In this document: piece by piece, positions 36,265 through 46,685 of the stretch
How positions within the stretch are numbered: position 1 is the first letter of the stretch
How the letters are laid out: every line of letters starts with the position of its first letter
NCBI RefSeq assembly: GCF_032854445.1
Contig: NC_088298.1
Coordinates: 14,559,504-14,623,503 of the forward strand
Source of the DNA: Liolophura sinensis
Taxonomy: Eukaryota > Mollusca > Polyplacophora > Chitonida > Chitonidae
Direction: 5' to 3'
DNA: 64,000 nt
The notes under the pieces: generated by a model
Told to the model about the DNA's origin: nothing
Database searches by the model: none
The model's input: only the letters and a program-made list of their open reading frames with translations
Made by a program: the position numbers and the translations under genes

Positions 36265-37265
36265 AGAAGTCTGTCTTCCCCATGTCCATTGCATTCTTTG
36301 TTGTTTATTCTCCACAGTCTGTCACCCCATGTCCATTGCATTCTGTGTTGTTTATTCTCCACAGTCTATCACCCCCATGTCCATTGTATTCTTTAATGTT
36401 TATTCTCCACAGTCTATCACCCCATGTCCATTGCATTCTGTGTTATTTATTCACCATAGTCTATCACCAATGTCCATTGCAACCTTTGTTGTTTATTCTC
36501 CATTGTCTGTCACTCCATGTCCATTGCATTCTTTGGTGTTAATTCTCCATAGTCTGTCACCCCCATGTCCATTGCATTCTTTGTAGTTTATTCTCCACAG
36601 TCTATCACCCCATGTCCATTGCATTCTTTGATGTTTATTCTTCACAGTCTATCACTCCTTGTCCATTGCAATCTTTGTAGTTTGTTCTCCACAATCTATC
36701 ACCTCCATGTCCATTGCATTCTTTGTTGTTTATTCTCATTGTCTATCACCCCCATGTCCATTGCATTCTTTGATGTTTATTCTCCACAGTCTATCACTCC
36801 TTGTCCATTGCAATCTTTGTTGTTTATTCTCCACAGTCTATCACTCCTTGTCCATTGCAATCTTTGATGTTTATTCTCCACAGTCTATCACCCCATGTCC
36901 ATTGCATTCTTTGTAGTTTGTTCTCCACAATCTATCACCTCCATGTCCATTGCATTCTTTGTTGTTTATTCTCATTGTCTATCACCCCCATGTCCATTGC
37001 ATTCTTTGTTGTTTATTCTCCATTGTCTATCCCCTCATGTCTATTGCATTCTTTGTTATTTATTCCACTTTGTCTATCACCCGTGTTAATTACATTCTTT
37101 GTTGTTTATTCTCCATTGTCTCCTTTGTCGTCTCTCCGTTCCAGTTGCATTCTTTACCGTTTATTCTTCATTGTCTACAACCCCATATTAATTTCATTTT
37201 TGTTTGTTGATTCCCTGTTACCTTTCATCCATGTTACTCTTTGTCGTTTATTCTCCATTGTCTGA
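36265..37265. repeat. 47-bp minisatellite, about 21 units
   Basis: The unit reads CCATGTCCATTGCATTCTTT then GTTGTTTATTCTCCACAGTC and TATCACC. Starts at 36281, 36328, 36376 and 36423 show spacing of 47-48 bp. Units after 37020 are diverged. The open frames of up to 154 codons over it are by-products of the repeat. Confidence 0.95.
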
Positions 37266-37408
37266 GTAAGGTATCCTTTAATTGAGTTTGATCATCAACT
37301 ATAGATGGTATGAGATCATTTAGCGGTCGATCGGAAATGGCCCCTAAACAAAAGACTTCTGGTCTTTATGAAGTTCAGCAAATCTTCATTTCTGTTCTTG
37401 ATCTTTAC

Positions 37409-37663
37409 GTCAGGGCCTCCGTGGTTAGCGTACCACAATGACCCAAGAGCCTTTTACCAATGTGGCCGCTGTGAGTTAGTCCAGCTCTTGTTCGCTTCGT
37501 CTTCGACCGTACGTGGGTAGATCTGCCAGAAACCTGTTGATAACCTTGGGTTTCCCCGGTGCTCTGTCTGGTTTCCTCCCACCATATTGCTGGCCACCGT
37601 AATGTAAATGAAATATCCTTGTGTACGGCGTTAAACACCAATCAAATAAAATCAAACAAATAA
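37409..37663 (+). mobile_element. SINE family A, near full length
   Basis: The head GGCCTCCGTGGTTAGCG is internally shortened relative to the 40.1 kb copy (A box damaged). Then come AATGACCCAAGAGCC, GCTGTGAGTTAGTCCAGCTC (B box damaged), the body, and the tail GTGTACGGCGTTAAACACCA with ATCAAATAAAATC. An older copy by divergence. Confidence 0.88.
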
Positions 37664-37669
37664 TTGTTA

Positions 37670-38758
37670 CCTTGGTGTGAATAAAAAGACCGGTGTCACT
37701 GTTTAAAAGAGATGGTGGACGATATTATAATTATATTGCCTGGGTATTTCTGTGCTTTCCATTCCTATAAATGCTCGTAGTTTCCTCAAAAAACTTTCCA
37801 GTGAATTCCTGCTTCTTGGTGTAAAATCCAGATGGATCTCTGCTTGATCAGTCGCAATTAAATGTAGATCAAACTACCGCTTTGTCGTCAAGTGTGACAA
37901 AGCAATCTGACTATTGTAAGTCACCCCTGTTTCTATCAGAGGGAATGTTACCTTTTGACTCATCCAAGAGAAACCCAGCTAGTGTTTGTGCTGTCCTAAT
38001 AAATTGGACCAAGTTGGGAATTGAATAAATCAAGTTCATTTATGACTTTACAAATATTTAAGTCTGTTACACGAAACTCAGTCTCGTACATCGTGTAAAG
38101 TTTGCCTCAACGTTGAGTTTACTTTCCCTTCAACTCTTCAGTCGATAACATATGGAAAGTAAGTAATGGTTTTCTTTGAGTGTAGAGAGACGCTATAAAA
38201 ATTTCCCACTGAACAGTATCTGGCTATCCAATATACATAACAGCTCTTATAATCAAATTTTGGTGGCAGAGCGATCAATCCGAGATCAAGCCAGGTTCAA
38301 TCCTGCGTCGCGTCAGTACAGACTTGAAAGTTGTTGATTTTATTGTTTTGTACACAATTGATGATAACTATAAAAATACTCAGAACGCTGCTTTGTCCTG
38401 CGCCCTGTCCTGGTAATGGCGGAAATGTAGGTATCAACTCCCCCTCCCCCTTCCAGGTATACAACAGCCAATGTTTTTAAAGACGTTTCATGGTAATTTA
38501 TGGGCCCGAATAGTTCAATATTATTCCCACACATTTTTTTTTCATTCACTTGTTCACGCACGCGTTACATGCAAGTTTTCGGCAAAGATCAAAATAATAT
38601 AATTTTATTCATATGTTACAGTCTCAAATTCACAGTTGTATCCCACGTTCTACTGAATTTCCGGGCACTGAAAAATGAAACCACATCATTTTCTTGAAAC
38701 CCTACCAGCGTTTTCTCTTGAGTGTGTCTACGTGATAAGGAGTTCCCGTCTTTTCCAG
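37670..38758. other. Unannotated stretch, one SINE-head fragment
   Basis: At 38265-38312, TGGCAGAGCGATCAATCCGA followed by GGTTCAATCCTG looks like a tRNA-like SINE head remnant. Nothing else is supported. Confidence 0.35.
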
Positions 38759-38836
38759 TCACCTTCAGGGCGAATCCCCAGCGAACCTCTTGACCACAAG
38801 GTCATATTTCATGAATCAAGTGTTTCACACCTTCCT
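38759..38836 (+). CDS. Candidate 78-nt exon, unknown gene
   Basis: A segment flanked by a good acceptor (CGTCTTTTCCAG) and a consensus donor (GTAAGT at 38837). It is 78 nt, open in phase 0, and encodes 26 residues beginning SPSGRIPSEPLDHKVIF. Exact multiple-of-three length would suit a cassette exon. No family is recognised and no partner exon is identified nearby, so a chance arrangement is quite possible. Confidence 0.22.
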
Positions 38837-38839
38837 GTA

Positions 38840-39339
38840 AGTTTCACCCCAAAGGGAAGTAGAATACGGAAGTCTCTTTCACAGATAAAAGAATTCGGGT
38901 TGAATTTTTGTAGCTACCTTCTCCGATCTAATTCATCTGCTCTATCTATACATCGCCATGCGGCTTGTCCATAAATACGTATTACAGACTTAATCAAGAG
39001 CATAGCTAACGGACAACAAAAGGTACCCACTTGGGCGTAAGAAACTTGTCCAGTCTGAAGCCAATCTCTGCACACTTTGCTTCAAAACTGCAATATCAAA
39101 TTCACGTTTAAAGCTGTCTCCAGTCCAAATGAGACGGCCATCATTAAGAGCACCAGATGTCCTGAAAGCGAAGTATATAGACAGCATTGCCGTTCGCACG
39201 AATTAAGAAAACAGTCTGTAGCGGACATCTAGGATCTGTCTATAGATACAAGCTGGATTCTCTTATGTGTGATCCACATCCTGTAGGAATTGTCATCTAA
39301 CAAACACTTTATTGACTTCATCTGTTTCTTTATCAGGTA
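38840..39339. other. Unannotated stretch
   Basis: No supported feature. Confidence 0.35.
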
Positions 39340-39768
39340 TCTAGGGACTCTGACCTCACTTATTTACTTTTATTTATTTTTTCAGATTTGTTTAATAAGA
39401 GTGTTGAAAGGCATGGTGGGCTTTATGATGGTATCTAGGAACTCTGGCGTCACATCACCTGTTTTCCTGATGTTCACCAGAAGGAAGGAATTTTTCGAAA
39501 TATTATTTCAATAATCTTTTACTCATAGGTAAAAAGAGTTATTCCAACACTTATTGTCGTGATTAGAGTTGGAAAACTTCCTGTGACGTCGGAGTTCCTA
39601 AACTCTGAGAGTATGGCCCATAAAACCCACCTTAGAATTTAGATCTTTGAACGCATTTAACTCCTTTCATAAAAATTTTAAAAAATAAATGAAAGTATGT
39701 TTATATATAGTTTTAAGTGGCCTATTTGTTGAGGTCTACTTCGATTTTTAGAGAGTTTTCTTTAAGAT
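39340..39768 (+). mobile_element. Foldback (MITE-like) element, copy 1
   Basis: The left arm contains GTGTTGAAAGGCATGGTGGG, CTTTATGATGGTATCTAGGA and ACTCTGGCGTCACA. The right arm contains TGTGACGTCGGAGTTCC, GAGAGTATGGCCCATAAAAC and CCACCTTAGAATTTAG, the approximate reverse complement. The centre includes ACTCATAGGTAAAAAGAGTT and GTCGTGATTAGAGTTGGAA. A second, diverged copy in the opposite orientation is at 43508-43975. No transposase is seen, so it would be non-autonomous; the exact ends are uncertain. Confidence 0.7.
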
Positions 39769-40091
39769 CTGCATTGCGAAGGGTGTTTTTTTTGCCGGAG
39801 TTTTGCCAAGAGACTTGTGAATCCATGAATTACACCCTAGTAAGGTCCATAAAATATCAGATCAACAATACCCCGGCAACTAAGGTTTAATTTAAGTGAA
39901 CTAGTTAGCGGCTTGCAAAAAGTTTCTATGTGTATGTAACTCACACGTTTGCACGGTCTGAATTTCAAGAGGCGTATATGAGCATGTCATCTAGCAATAT
40001 TGCTGTCCAGCCAGTATGATCTTCCAGTCACAGATGATTCATGGCGAGGATACATCACTGAGAAATAAGGCGTGATTTGAAAATCTAGGCT

Positions 40092-40366
40092 ATTGATTTA
40101 TTTATCTTTTTATTTGATTGGTGTTTTACGCCGTACTCAAGAATATTTCACTTATATGACGGCGGCCAGCATTATGGTGGGTGGAAACAGGGCAGAGTCC
40201 GGAGGAAACCCACGACCATCCGCAGGTTGCCGGCAGACCTTCCCACGTATGGCTGGAGAGGAACCCAGCATGAGCTGGACTTGAACTCACTGCGACCGTA
40301 TAGGTGAGAGGCTCCTGGGTCATTACGCTGCGCTAACGCGCTAACCAATTGAGCCACGGAGGCCCC
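40092..40366 (-). mobile_element. SINE family A, full length, with 8-bp target-site duplication
   Basis: The reference copy in this window. Read on the minus strand: GGGGCCTCCGTGGCTCAATT (A box TGGCTCAATTGG), AGCGCAGCGTAATGACCC, B box GAGTTCAAGTCC, the body CCATACGTGGGAAGGTCTG and GGATGGTCGTGGGTTTCC, and the tail GAGTACGGCGTAAAACACC with AATCAAATAAA. TCTAGGCT at 40084-40091 and 40367-40374 flanks it exactly. The A and B boxes mark a tRNA-derived, Pol III-transcribed element; (AAAT)n suggests mobilisation by a LINE. Confidence 0.95.
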
Positions 40367-40374
40367 TCTAGGCT

Positions 40375-41805
40375 GTTCAGAAAGAGAGAGTATAAAATGG
40401 GTGTTAAATGAATATAAGAAAGTGCAACATACAAAGTAAGACCAGACAAGTGACGACATGTAACAGTTGGCTTACGGTATACCTTCGGTTAAATTTGGTC
40501 TCTTACCTCAGTTAGGGTTTACTCTAACTGTTCATATAAATGGTTATCGTCAAGCGATTTACGCGCCCCTTGACCGCTTCATTAGTAATGTGAAACTTTC
40601 TGCTAAATCAGCAGCTACACAGGCAAAGTAAACTAATGATTTTCAAAAGATCTTTTTTGTGAGAGCTTCCCGCATACCCCTGGTTAGTGAAACATTGCTT
40701 ACACGGTGCTGTGATTTGTTGGCATGTGGCCGCCACACGTGCTGTCTTACGTAATCATCGGCGTCTCAGAATGCGTCAGCCAATTACAATGCTGCAGCCT
40801 GGAACAACACCGATGATTTCTGCTTCAAAAGACTCGTCTATCGTTGACGGTAATTTACGAGGGCACCTGAGCCAAACGAGAGGATTTTTTGCTCAAATAC
40901 CTGAGCGGACTTAAAGAGAGACATTGCCGGAAGTGCAGCCATTCTGCCATTAACGCTGAAAGTTGTTGGTCGTTATCCGAATAAAGATCATCTTTCATTT
41001 CGTCGGGTGAGATCGGAGAGCCATTTGTCTACGTGCCAGAAGGATAATGGAGGTTTTGGCAAAGTCCTTTGTGCAAAATGAGTTTATTCAGCTAGTTTCT
41101 GTAATACGAGTAGCTTATAGTTTCTACGATTACCTGCCTAGTGTTTTTTGATGCTCAAGAACATTGTGGACGGCTGTCTAGAAACAACATAAGGTTTCGC
41201 ATTATCACATCTGATAGAAAGGAAAAATAGAGAGTGTGCATATTATTTGACGTCTTATTCTCGAACGTTTAATCTAGGTTATCTCTAGTTGATATACTGG
41301 CAATCCTACAGTCAGCTGTGAATATAACAGTTACTTAAAGACATACTTCTTGCAGCGCGTGCGCCTTCCTCTACGTTCGTCTTGCATTACTGACGCCACT
41401 AGCATATTTTATACAGAAAACTCCGAGGTCACTGGGATCACGGTGATGAGGCAGGATGAGGCACGAAAACTGTCAACTCTTTGTGTGTAATAATACCTTA
41501 TACCCAAGCATTCTCCTTATCTAAAGTAAGCCCAGTATGATCCCAGTCAACATCTGACACGATTTTATTGATGAATGTTGATTATGTAGTTCCACATGAG
41601 GACGACATTGGTGAGGCTAAGTCTAAGAAAGCTTACTTGTGTTGGACAGGCTGCAAAGGTGAAACATATGTAGTGTTGGCAGTGGTGTAAAGCGGGCGTA
41701 CAGAGCGGCGCATGCGCTGTAAGGAGTATGAGTTGAAGACTATATTGGGTAAAAGAGGCTAAATACCGGAGGTTTTTGGCGAAAATCTATCAGTACATAC
41801 CTAAA
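40375..41805. other. Unannotated stretch
   Basis: It has a somewhat higher CG content than the left half of the window around 40.55-40.95 kb. No coding segment is supported. Confidence 0.35.
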
Positions 41806-42025
41806 TGAATTTTTGTTATTATTATAGAATATTCGAAGTAATTGAAAACATCAACCTCGTCTGATGTGCACGTGTTACCTTTCAAAATGTGTAAATTTTC
41901 TGAAGTTTACCATTCGAAATCATGTAAGCATTCTAAACACTACATTTTCAGCCTATTTACTGAAAAGGCAATAATTTGAAATATTCTTGATAACTGCATG
42001 TAGAAAATTTGATTTCATTAGCGAT
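41806..42025 (+). repeat. Dispersed repeat, copy 2
   Basis: The partner of 33375-33610, same orientation. Confidence 0.7.
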
Positions 42026-42293
42026 ATAGCTTCCTTACTTGTCATTTACATAATTAGGTGGTGTCTGGATTCAAAATGATTACAGATATATGTTTTACTG
42101 AACATAAGGAACATTTTGATGTACTGCATTCGTACTTTGGCTCAAAACATGTTCTTTGAATGCCGTTAAGGGAAAATCCATAAAGATTTGAACAGAGGCA
42201 ATGAGGACAAGCAGTGTGGCATTAATACCCGAACTCTCACAATACGTGTATATTGTAGGAGTTGTAACTACACATGATCGACTCAGAAGATCG

Positions 42294-42612
42294 TGGTAGA
42301 GTGTTCGCTTCGGCGGCGTTAGATCCAGGATCAAACCCGGGTTGAGTCGCACCTAAGACCTTAAAAAGGGCAGTTGTAACTTCCTCGCTTGGGCGTTCAG
42401 CATGAAGGGGATAGTGCAACCACTGGTTGATCTGTATCAGTATAATGGCTCGGGTTTACTTGCCTTCGGTAAGGTGTCCCAGTGAAGAGGCACTAAATAA
42501 AAGAGTGGTGAAAATCCGTCCTGCAACCAGGCGCGTTACATGCCCTCTTAGGATTCCTTCGTCGACATAAGTTAAGTACGACGTTAAACCTCAAGCACTC
42601 ACCCCCTCACTC
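42294..42612 (+). mobile_element. SINE family B2, with 13-bp target-site duplication
   Basis: A head remnant (GGTAGAGTGTTCGCTTCGG; B-box-like GGATCAAACCC), then CCTTAAAAAGGGCAGTTGTA, CAGTATAATGGCTCGGGT, and the tail GTTAAGTACGACGTTAAACC with (ACTC)n. ACTCAGAAGATCG at 42281-42293 and again at 42613-42625 is a perfect target-site duplication. Confidence 0.92.
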
Positions 42613-42687
42613 ACTCAGAAGATCGGACACCTGCGTGAAATGTACATAGCTGCTTTAGGAGATTCTCACATAACGCTCAGATCTAAA

Positions 42688-42800
42688 TTTATTTTGTTTA
42701 TGGATTTCATATTTACTTCACGTTGAGGCCTACCCAAGGATATTTCCGTTATACGATGGTGTCCGGTTTTATGGAAGACGAAAACCGAAGAACCTTGGGT
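42688..42800 (-). mobile_element. SINE family A, very degenerate
   Basis: TACCCAAGGATATTTCCGTT, then ATACGATGGTGTCCGGTTTT and GAAGACGAAAACCG follow the family tail and body order with many changes. Confidence 0.5.
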
Positions 42801-42956
42801 AGTCCTCCGCCTTTTGACACGTTTGTGACGAACGAACTCTCATGTGACATGCTGCATTCATGCAAAGCAGGTGATCTTAACGAACTTTAGAAAGCCATTT
42901 GTACACATGAGATTATCGATTACCGCATCGTCGTTATATGACTGAAAAATTGTTAA

Positions 42957-43480
42957 AGGTGAAAGAGTGCGAAAAGTTAGTCGCAAATGTGGTCTTCAAT
43001 ATTCTTTTAGACTTTTCTTTGAAGAGAAAAAGCCCTTTAAAAATATTTTTTGTATGGTGGGTATATTTGGGACGACCTTTTGGAATATATCATCTTCTTG
43101 TGATAATGGTATAAATGAGGATGTAACACATGTTTAATGAATATATTTGCGATAGAATTTGGTCTTTTCAGCTGACAAATGTGTTGAACCTGGTTGATTT
43201 TGATCATATTTCTATTTTTAATATATTCATAAATATTATCAGATTAAATGCATGTGTTTCAGGTATAAACAACAAATTTATATTCAAATGAATTTATTAA
43301 ACATGCATCACATCCTTATTTAGAACATTATTATGCGACGACGATAAGTACCAAAACGTGGTCCCAAATACCCACCATACAAAAATATTTTGAAATACTC
43401 TTTTTTCCTGAAAAAAAAAATCGAAAGAAAGAAAGACCATTTTTGCAAGTAAGTTTTTGACACTCTTTCGTCTGATTTGT
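42957..43480. mobile_element. Long foldback element, about 190-bp arms
   Basis: Left arm 42957-43145 and right arm 43290-43480 are inverted copies. Landmarks on the left are AAAGAGTGCGAAAAGTTAGT, AAATATTTTTTGTATGGTGG and GTATATTTGGGACGACC. On the right, GGTCCCAAATACCCACCATA, CAAAAATATTTTGAAATACTC and CACTCTTTCG. The roughly 145-bp loop has no coding sequence. Shared position and style with the neighbouring foldbacks suggests a MITE-like family without a transposase. Confidence 0.75.
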
Positions 43481-43507
43481 CATCATTTTTATGTTTCTTC
43501 TCCTTTA

Positions 43508-43975
43508 AAGGAAATACCTCTAAATATCGAAGTAGCCATCACTTAATAGATCGCTTAAAACTATGCATAAATACACTTTCATTTTCATGTTTTTTTGTGA
43601 AAAGAGCTAAAAAAAGGGCGTTCAAACATTTGATTTTTTAAGATGGGCTTAATTGACCATACTGTCGGGGGTTAGGAACTCGGACGTCACAGGAAGTCTT
43701 CCAACTCTAATCACGACACTGAATACTGGAATAACTCTTTTAACCTATGAGTAAAAACACTACTGAAATAATGTTCCCAGAAATTCTTTCCTTCATGAGG
43801 GAAAAGGTGCTGTGACGAGTTCCCAGATACCATCGGTAGGGCTCATAAAGTCCACCATTGAATTCAAATATCTGAATGCCTTTCAACACTCCTATAAAAA
43901 TCTGAAAAATAGATGAAAGTATTTTTACGTGTAAGTTTTAGTTGTCTGTATGATGAACCTTACTTCATATTTTAG
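43508..43975 (-). mobile_element. Foldback (MITE-like) element, copy 2
   Basis: An inverted and diverged copy of 39340-39768, itself an inverted repeat. The left side has CTCTAAATATCGAAGTAGCC, ACACTTTCATTTTC and CGTTCAAACATTTG; the right side has GAATGCCTTTCAACACTCC and TAGATGAAAGTATTTTTACG. The centre has GAACTCGGACGTCACAGGAA and ACTCTAATCACGAC. Confidence 0.72.
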
Positions 43976-44030
43976 CTTTATTTTAAGTACGACGTGAACA
44001 CCCAAGCATACTTGCAAACATGTTGACCAC
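43976..44030 (+). mobile_element. SINE family B tail fragment
   Basis: TTTAAGTACGACGTGAACAC followed by CCAAGCATAC matches the family B 3' end (AAGTACGACGTTAAACCCCA). The body upstream is missing, replaced by the foldback element. Confidence 0.5.
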
Positions 44031-44305
44031 TTATTGTGGACAAGTATTCACGTTCGGTGTTCATCAAGCACCGGACTTTGGTAAACAGCTGAGGAACTTT
44101 CTCACGTGTGACGTACAGTACACCCCATAGACGCCATATTGGTGGACGTATGTACGCCATATTGGTGGAAGGCACATGATCTCCCACAAGCTTCATAGAA
44201 GACCACCTAGACTATCCTCCCAGCGCTTTCCACTGCCGCTCCACCGATGGCATAAACTTACTGGACCAATATGGATCTTGAAAATACAGTACTAACAGGA
44301 ATGGA

Positions 44306-44621
44306 GTGAGTGAGTGAGTGAGTGCTTGGGGTTTATGTTGTACTTAACAATTTTTCAGCCATATGACGACGAAGGAATCAGGGTGCATGAAATGTGCCTC
44401 CTTGTTGCAGGACGGATTTCCACCGCTCTTTTATCTAGTGCTGCTTCACTGAGACGGCTTACCAAAAGCAAGTAAACCGCCCCACCCGAGCCATTATACT
44501 GATACAGGTCAACCAGTGGTTGCACTATCCCCATCGTGCTAAACGCCAAGCGAGGAAGTTACAACTGCCTCTTTTAAGGTCTTAGCGGACGCTCTACCAA
44601 CTGTGCTATCGGGGACCGGTG
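44306..44621 (-). mobile_element. SINE family B2, with 11-bp target-site duplication
   Basis: Read on minus: the A box TAGCACAGTTGGTAGAGCG, GACCTTAAAAGAGGCAGTTG, CAGTATAATGGCTCGGGTGG, CTTCGTCGTCATATGGCTG, and the tail GTTAAGTACAACATAAACCC with (ACTC)n. ACAGGAATGGA at 44295-44305 and 44622-44632 is a perfect flanking duplication. The B-box half of the head is deleted. Confidence 0.94.
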
Positions 44622-44789
44622 ACAGGAATGGATGAATTAAATCCATTTCGGTAGAACTGCAGTCGTATCGCGGCGAGACAATACATGGCTGTATTGTTAA
44701 TGGGACCTTGGTGACAATAAGCGATCTGCGACACTGGTGTGACCGTCTGCGTAGTCTTCCCTCAATACGTTATGCAGATTTGTACTTAA

Positions 44790-44932
44790 CAAGTGGGGAA
44801 GTTGGTCGGTAACTTGCTCAGCGACGGTGGTTTATCCTTAAAACTCCGTTTTCCTCCATCTATATTCTTGACCGCCATCGTCTAAGTGAAAAAATCTTGA
44901 GCTTGGGGCTAAATACCACTAAAAAAAATAAA
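44790..44932 (+). mobile_element. SINE family A, degenerate
   Basis: TTTTCCTCCATCTATATTC, TTGACCGCCATCGTCTAAGT and GAAAAAATCTTGAGCTTGGG then a tail. Old copy. Confidence 0.65.
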
Positions 44933-45589
44933 CTGTTGCAGACAAAGATAACAGTGACAATTCAGGAAGTACACCGAGGAGTTTATTAGAGCAATTACTG
45001 TTGTTGTTGTAAATAGATTTGTCTGTCTCGAGGCGGTACAAGTCAGGAGATCCTACCTGGCAAATGGAACCATCAGAATGTAGGTTTTAGTGAATCTTGA
45101 CTGACCTCTTCCCAAACCTGCTCAGGTCACTTTGGTGCGCTTGTAATTACCACAGGTAGAAACATGACTTGTTCTCTGACAGGTCCGCGTCAGTAGACTT
45201 GTATATCACCAGTATATCACTCATATTAATGACAATATAATGCGTTCCGTGATCACGTTCTTAGACAGCATCATCTGGAGAATGTGGAATAGTCAACGTC
45301 CCCCTCCTACCGGTTTTGGGATAATTTATTAAGTGTCGTATGAGTCCTTGAAATCTCTTGTTACAAAGGCATGGAAGTGCAGGTGTAATCCTGAGTTACA
45401 GTTGCCAGACAAAGACGCATAAAGCGTAGAAAAACTGGATAATTTTAACTCAAAAACCTTCGCTTAGGCATGTTTCGACTTTTACAGTTTTGTATATGGT
45501 GGTGGAGTAAAAGTGATCTTATGACTTTTGATTGTATTTAAACCTAATTTAGCTTATCTTACGTCTCTGTACACTCAATCAGTTAATGA
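44933..45589. other. Unannotated stretch
   Basis: No supported feature. Confidence 0.35.
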
Positions 45590-46685
45590 AGTGATTAGCA
45601 GGAAATAACAGAAATAACAACGCCAAAAGACAAAAGACGCATACAACAAACAGATAACAACAACAAACAGAGGGCAACACCAAACAGAAATAAAAACGCC
45701 AGACGAAGACGCATACAACAGACAGATGGCAACATCAAGCAGAAATAACAACGCCTGACAAAGATGCATACAACAAACAGATGACAACACCAAGCACAAA
45801 TAACAATGCCTGACAAAGATGCATACAACAAACAGATGGTAATATCAAGTAGAAATAATAGTGCCTCACAAAGACGCATACAACAAACAGATGGCAACAC
45901 CAAACAGAAATAACAACGCCTGGCAAAGATGCATACAACAAACAGATGGCAACATCAAACAGAAATACCAACACCTGTCAAAGATGCATACAACAAACAG
46001 ATGGCAACATCAAACAGAAATACCAACACCTGACAAAGACGCATACAACAAATAGATGGCAACATCAAGCAGAAATAACAATGCCTGACAAAGATGCATA
46101 CAACAAACAGATGACAACACCACACAGAAATAACAACGCCTGACAAAGACGCATACACCAAGCAGATGACAACATCAAAGAGAAATAACAACACTTGACA
46201 AAGATGCATACAACAAACAGATGGCAACATCAAGCAGAAATAACAACGTCTGACAAAGACGCATACACCAAACAGATGACAACACCATACAGAAATAACA
46301 ACGCATGAGAAAGACGCAGACAACACACAGATGACAACACCAAACAGAAATACCAACACCTGACAAAGATGCATACACCAAACAGATGACAACACCACAC
46401 AGAAATAAGAACGCCTGACAATGACGCATACAACAAACAGATGACAAACACCAAGATTAAATAACAACGCCAGACGAAGACGCATACAACAAACAGATGA
46501 CAACATCAAAGAGAAATAACAACGCCTGACAAAGATGCATACAACAAACAGATGGCAACACCAAGCACAAATAACAACGCCAGGCGAAGACGTATACAAC
46601 ACACAGATGACAACATCAAACACAAATGACAACGCCTGACAAAGACGCATATACCAAACAGATGGCAACACCACATAGAAATAAC
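45590..46685. repeat. 55-bp minisatellite, about 20 units
   Basis: The unit reads GCCTGACAAAGACGCATACA then ACAAACAGATGGCAACATCA and AACAGAAATAACAAC. Starts at 45753, 45808, 45918 and 45973 show 55-bp spacing. No stop occurs in most minus frames of the unit, so a 239-codon open frame (45955-46674, minus) exists. Because 55 is not a multiple of three, that frame reads the unit in three phases in turn. Confidence 0.95.

Noticed and set aside
36228-37265. Open frames up to 154 codons
   Set aside because: Read-through of the 47-bp minisatellite in several frames.
45955-46674. 239-codon minus-strand open frame as a membrane protein gene
   Set aside because: It lies wholly within a 55-bp minisatellite and reads the unit in three phases; no unique sequence, start context or splice sites support it.
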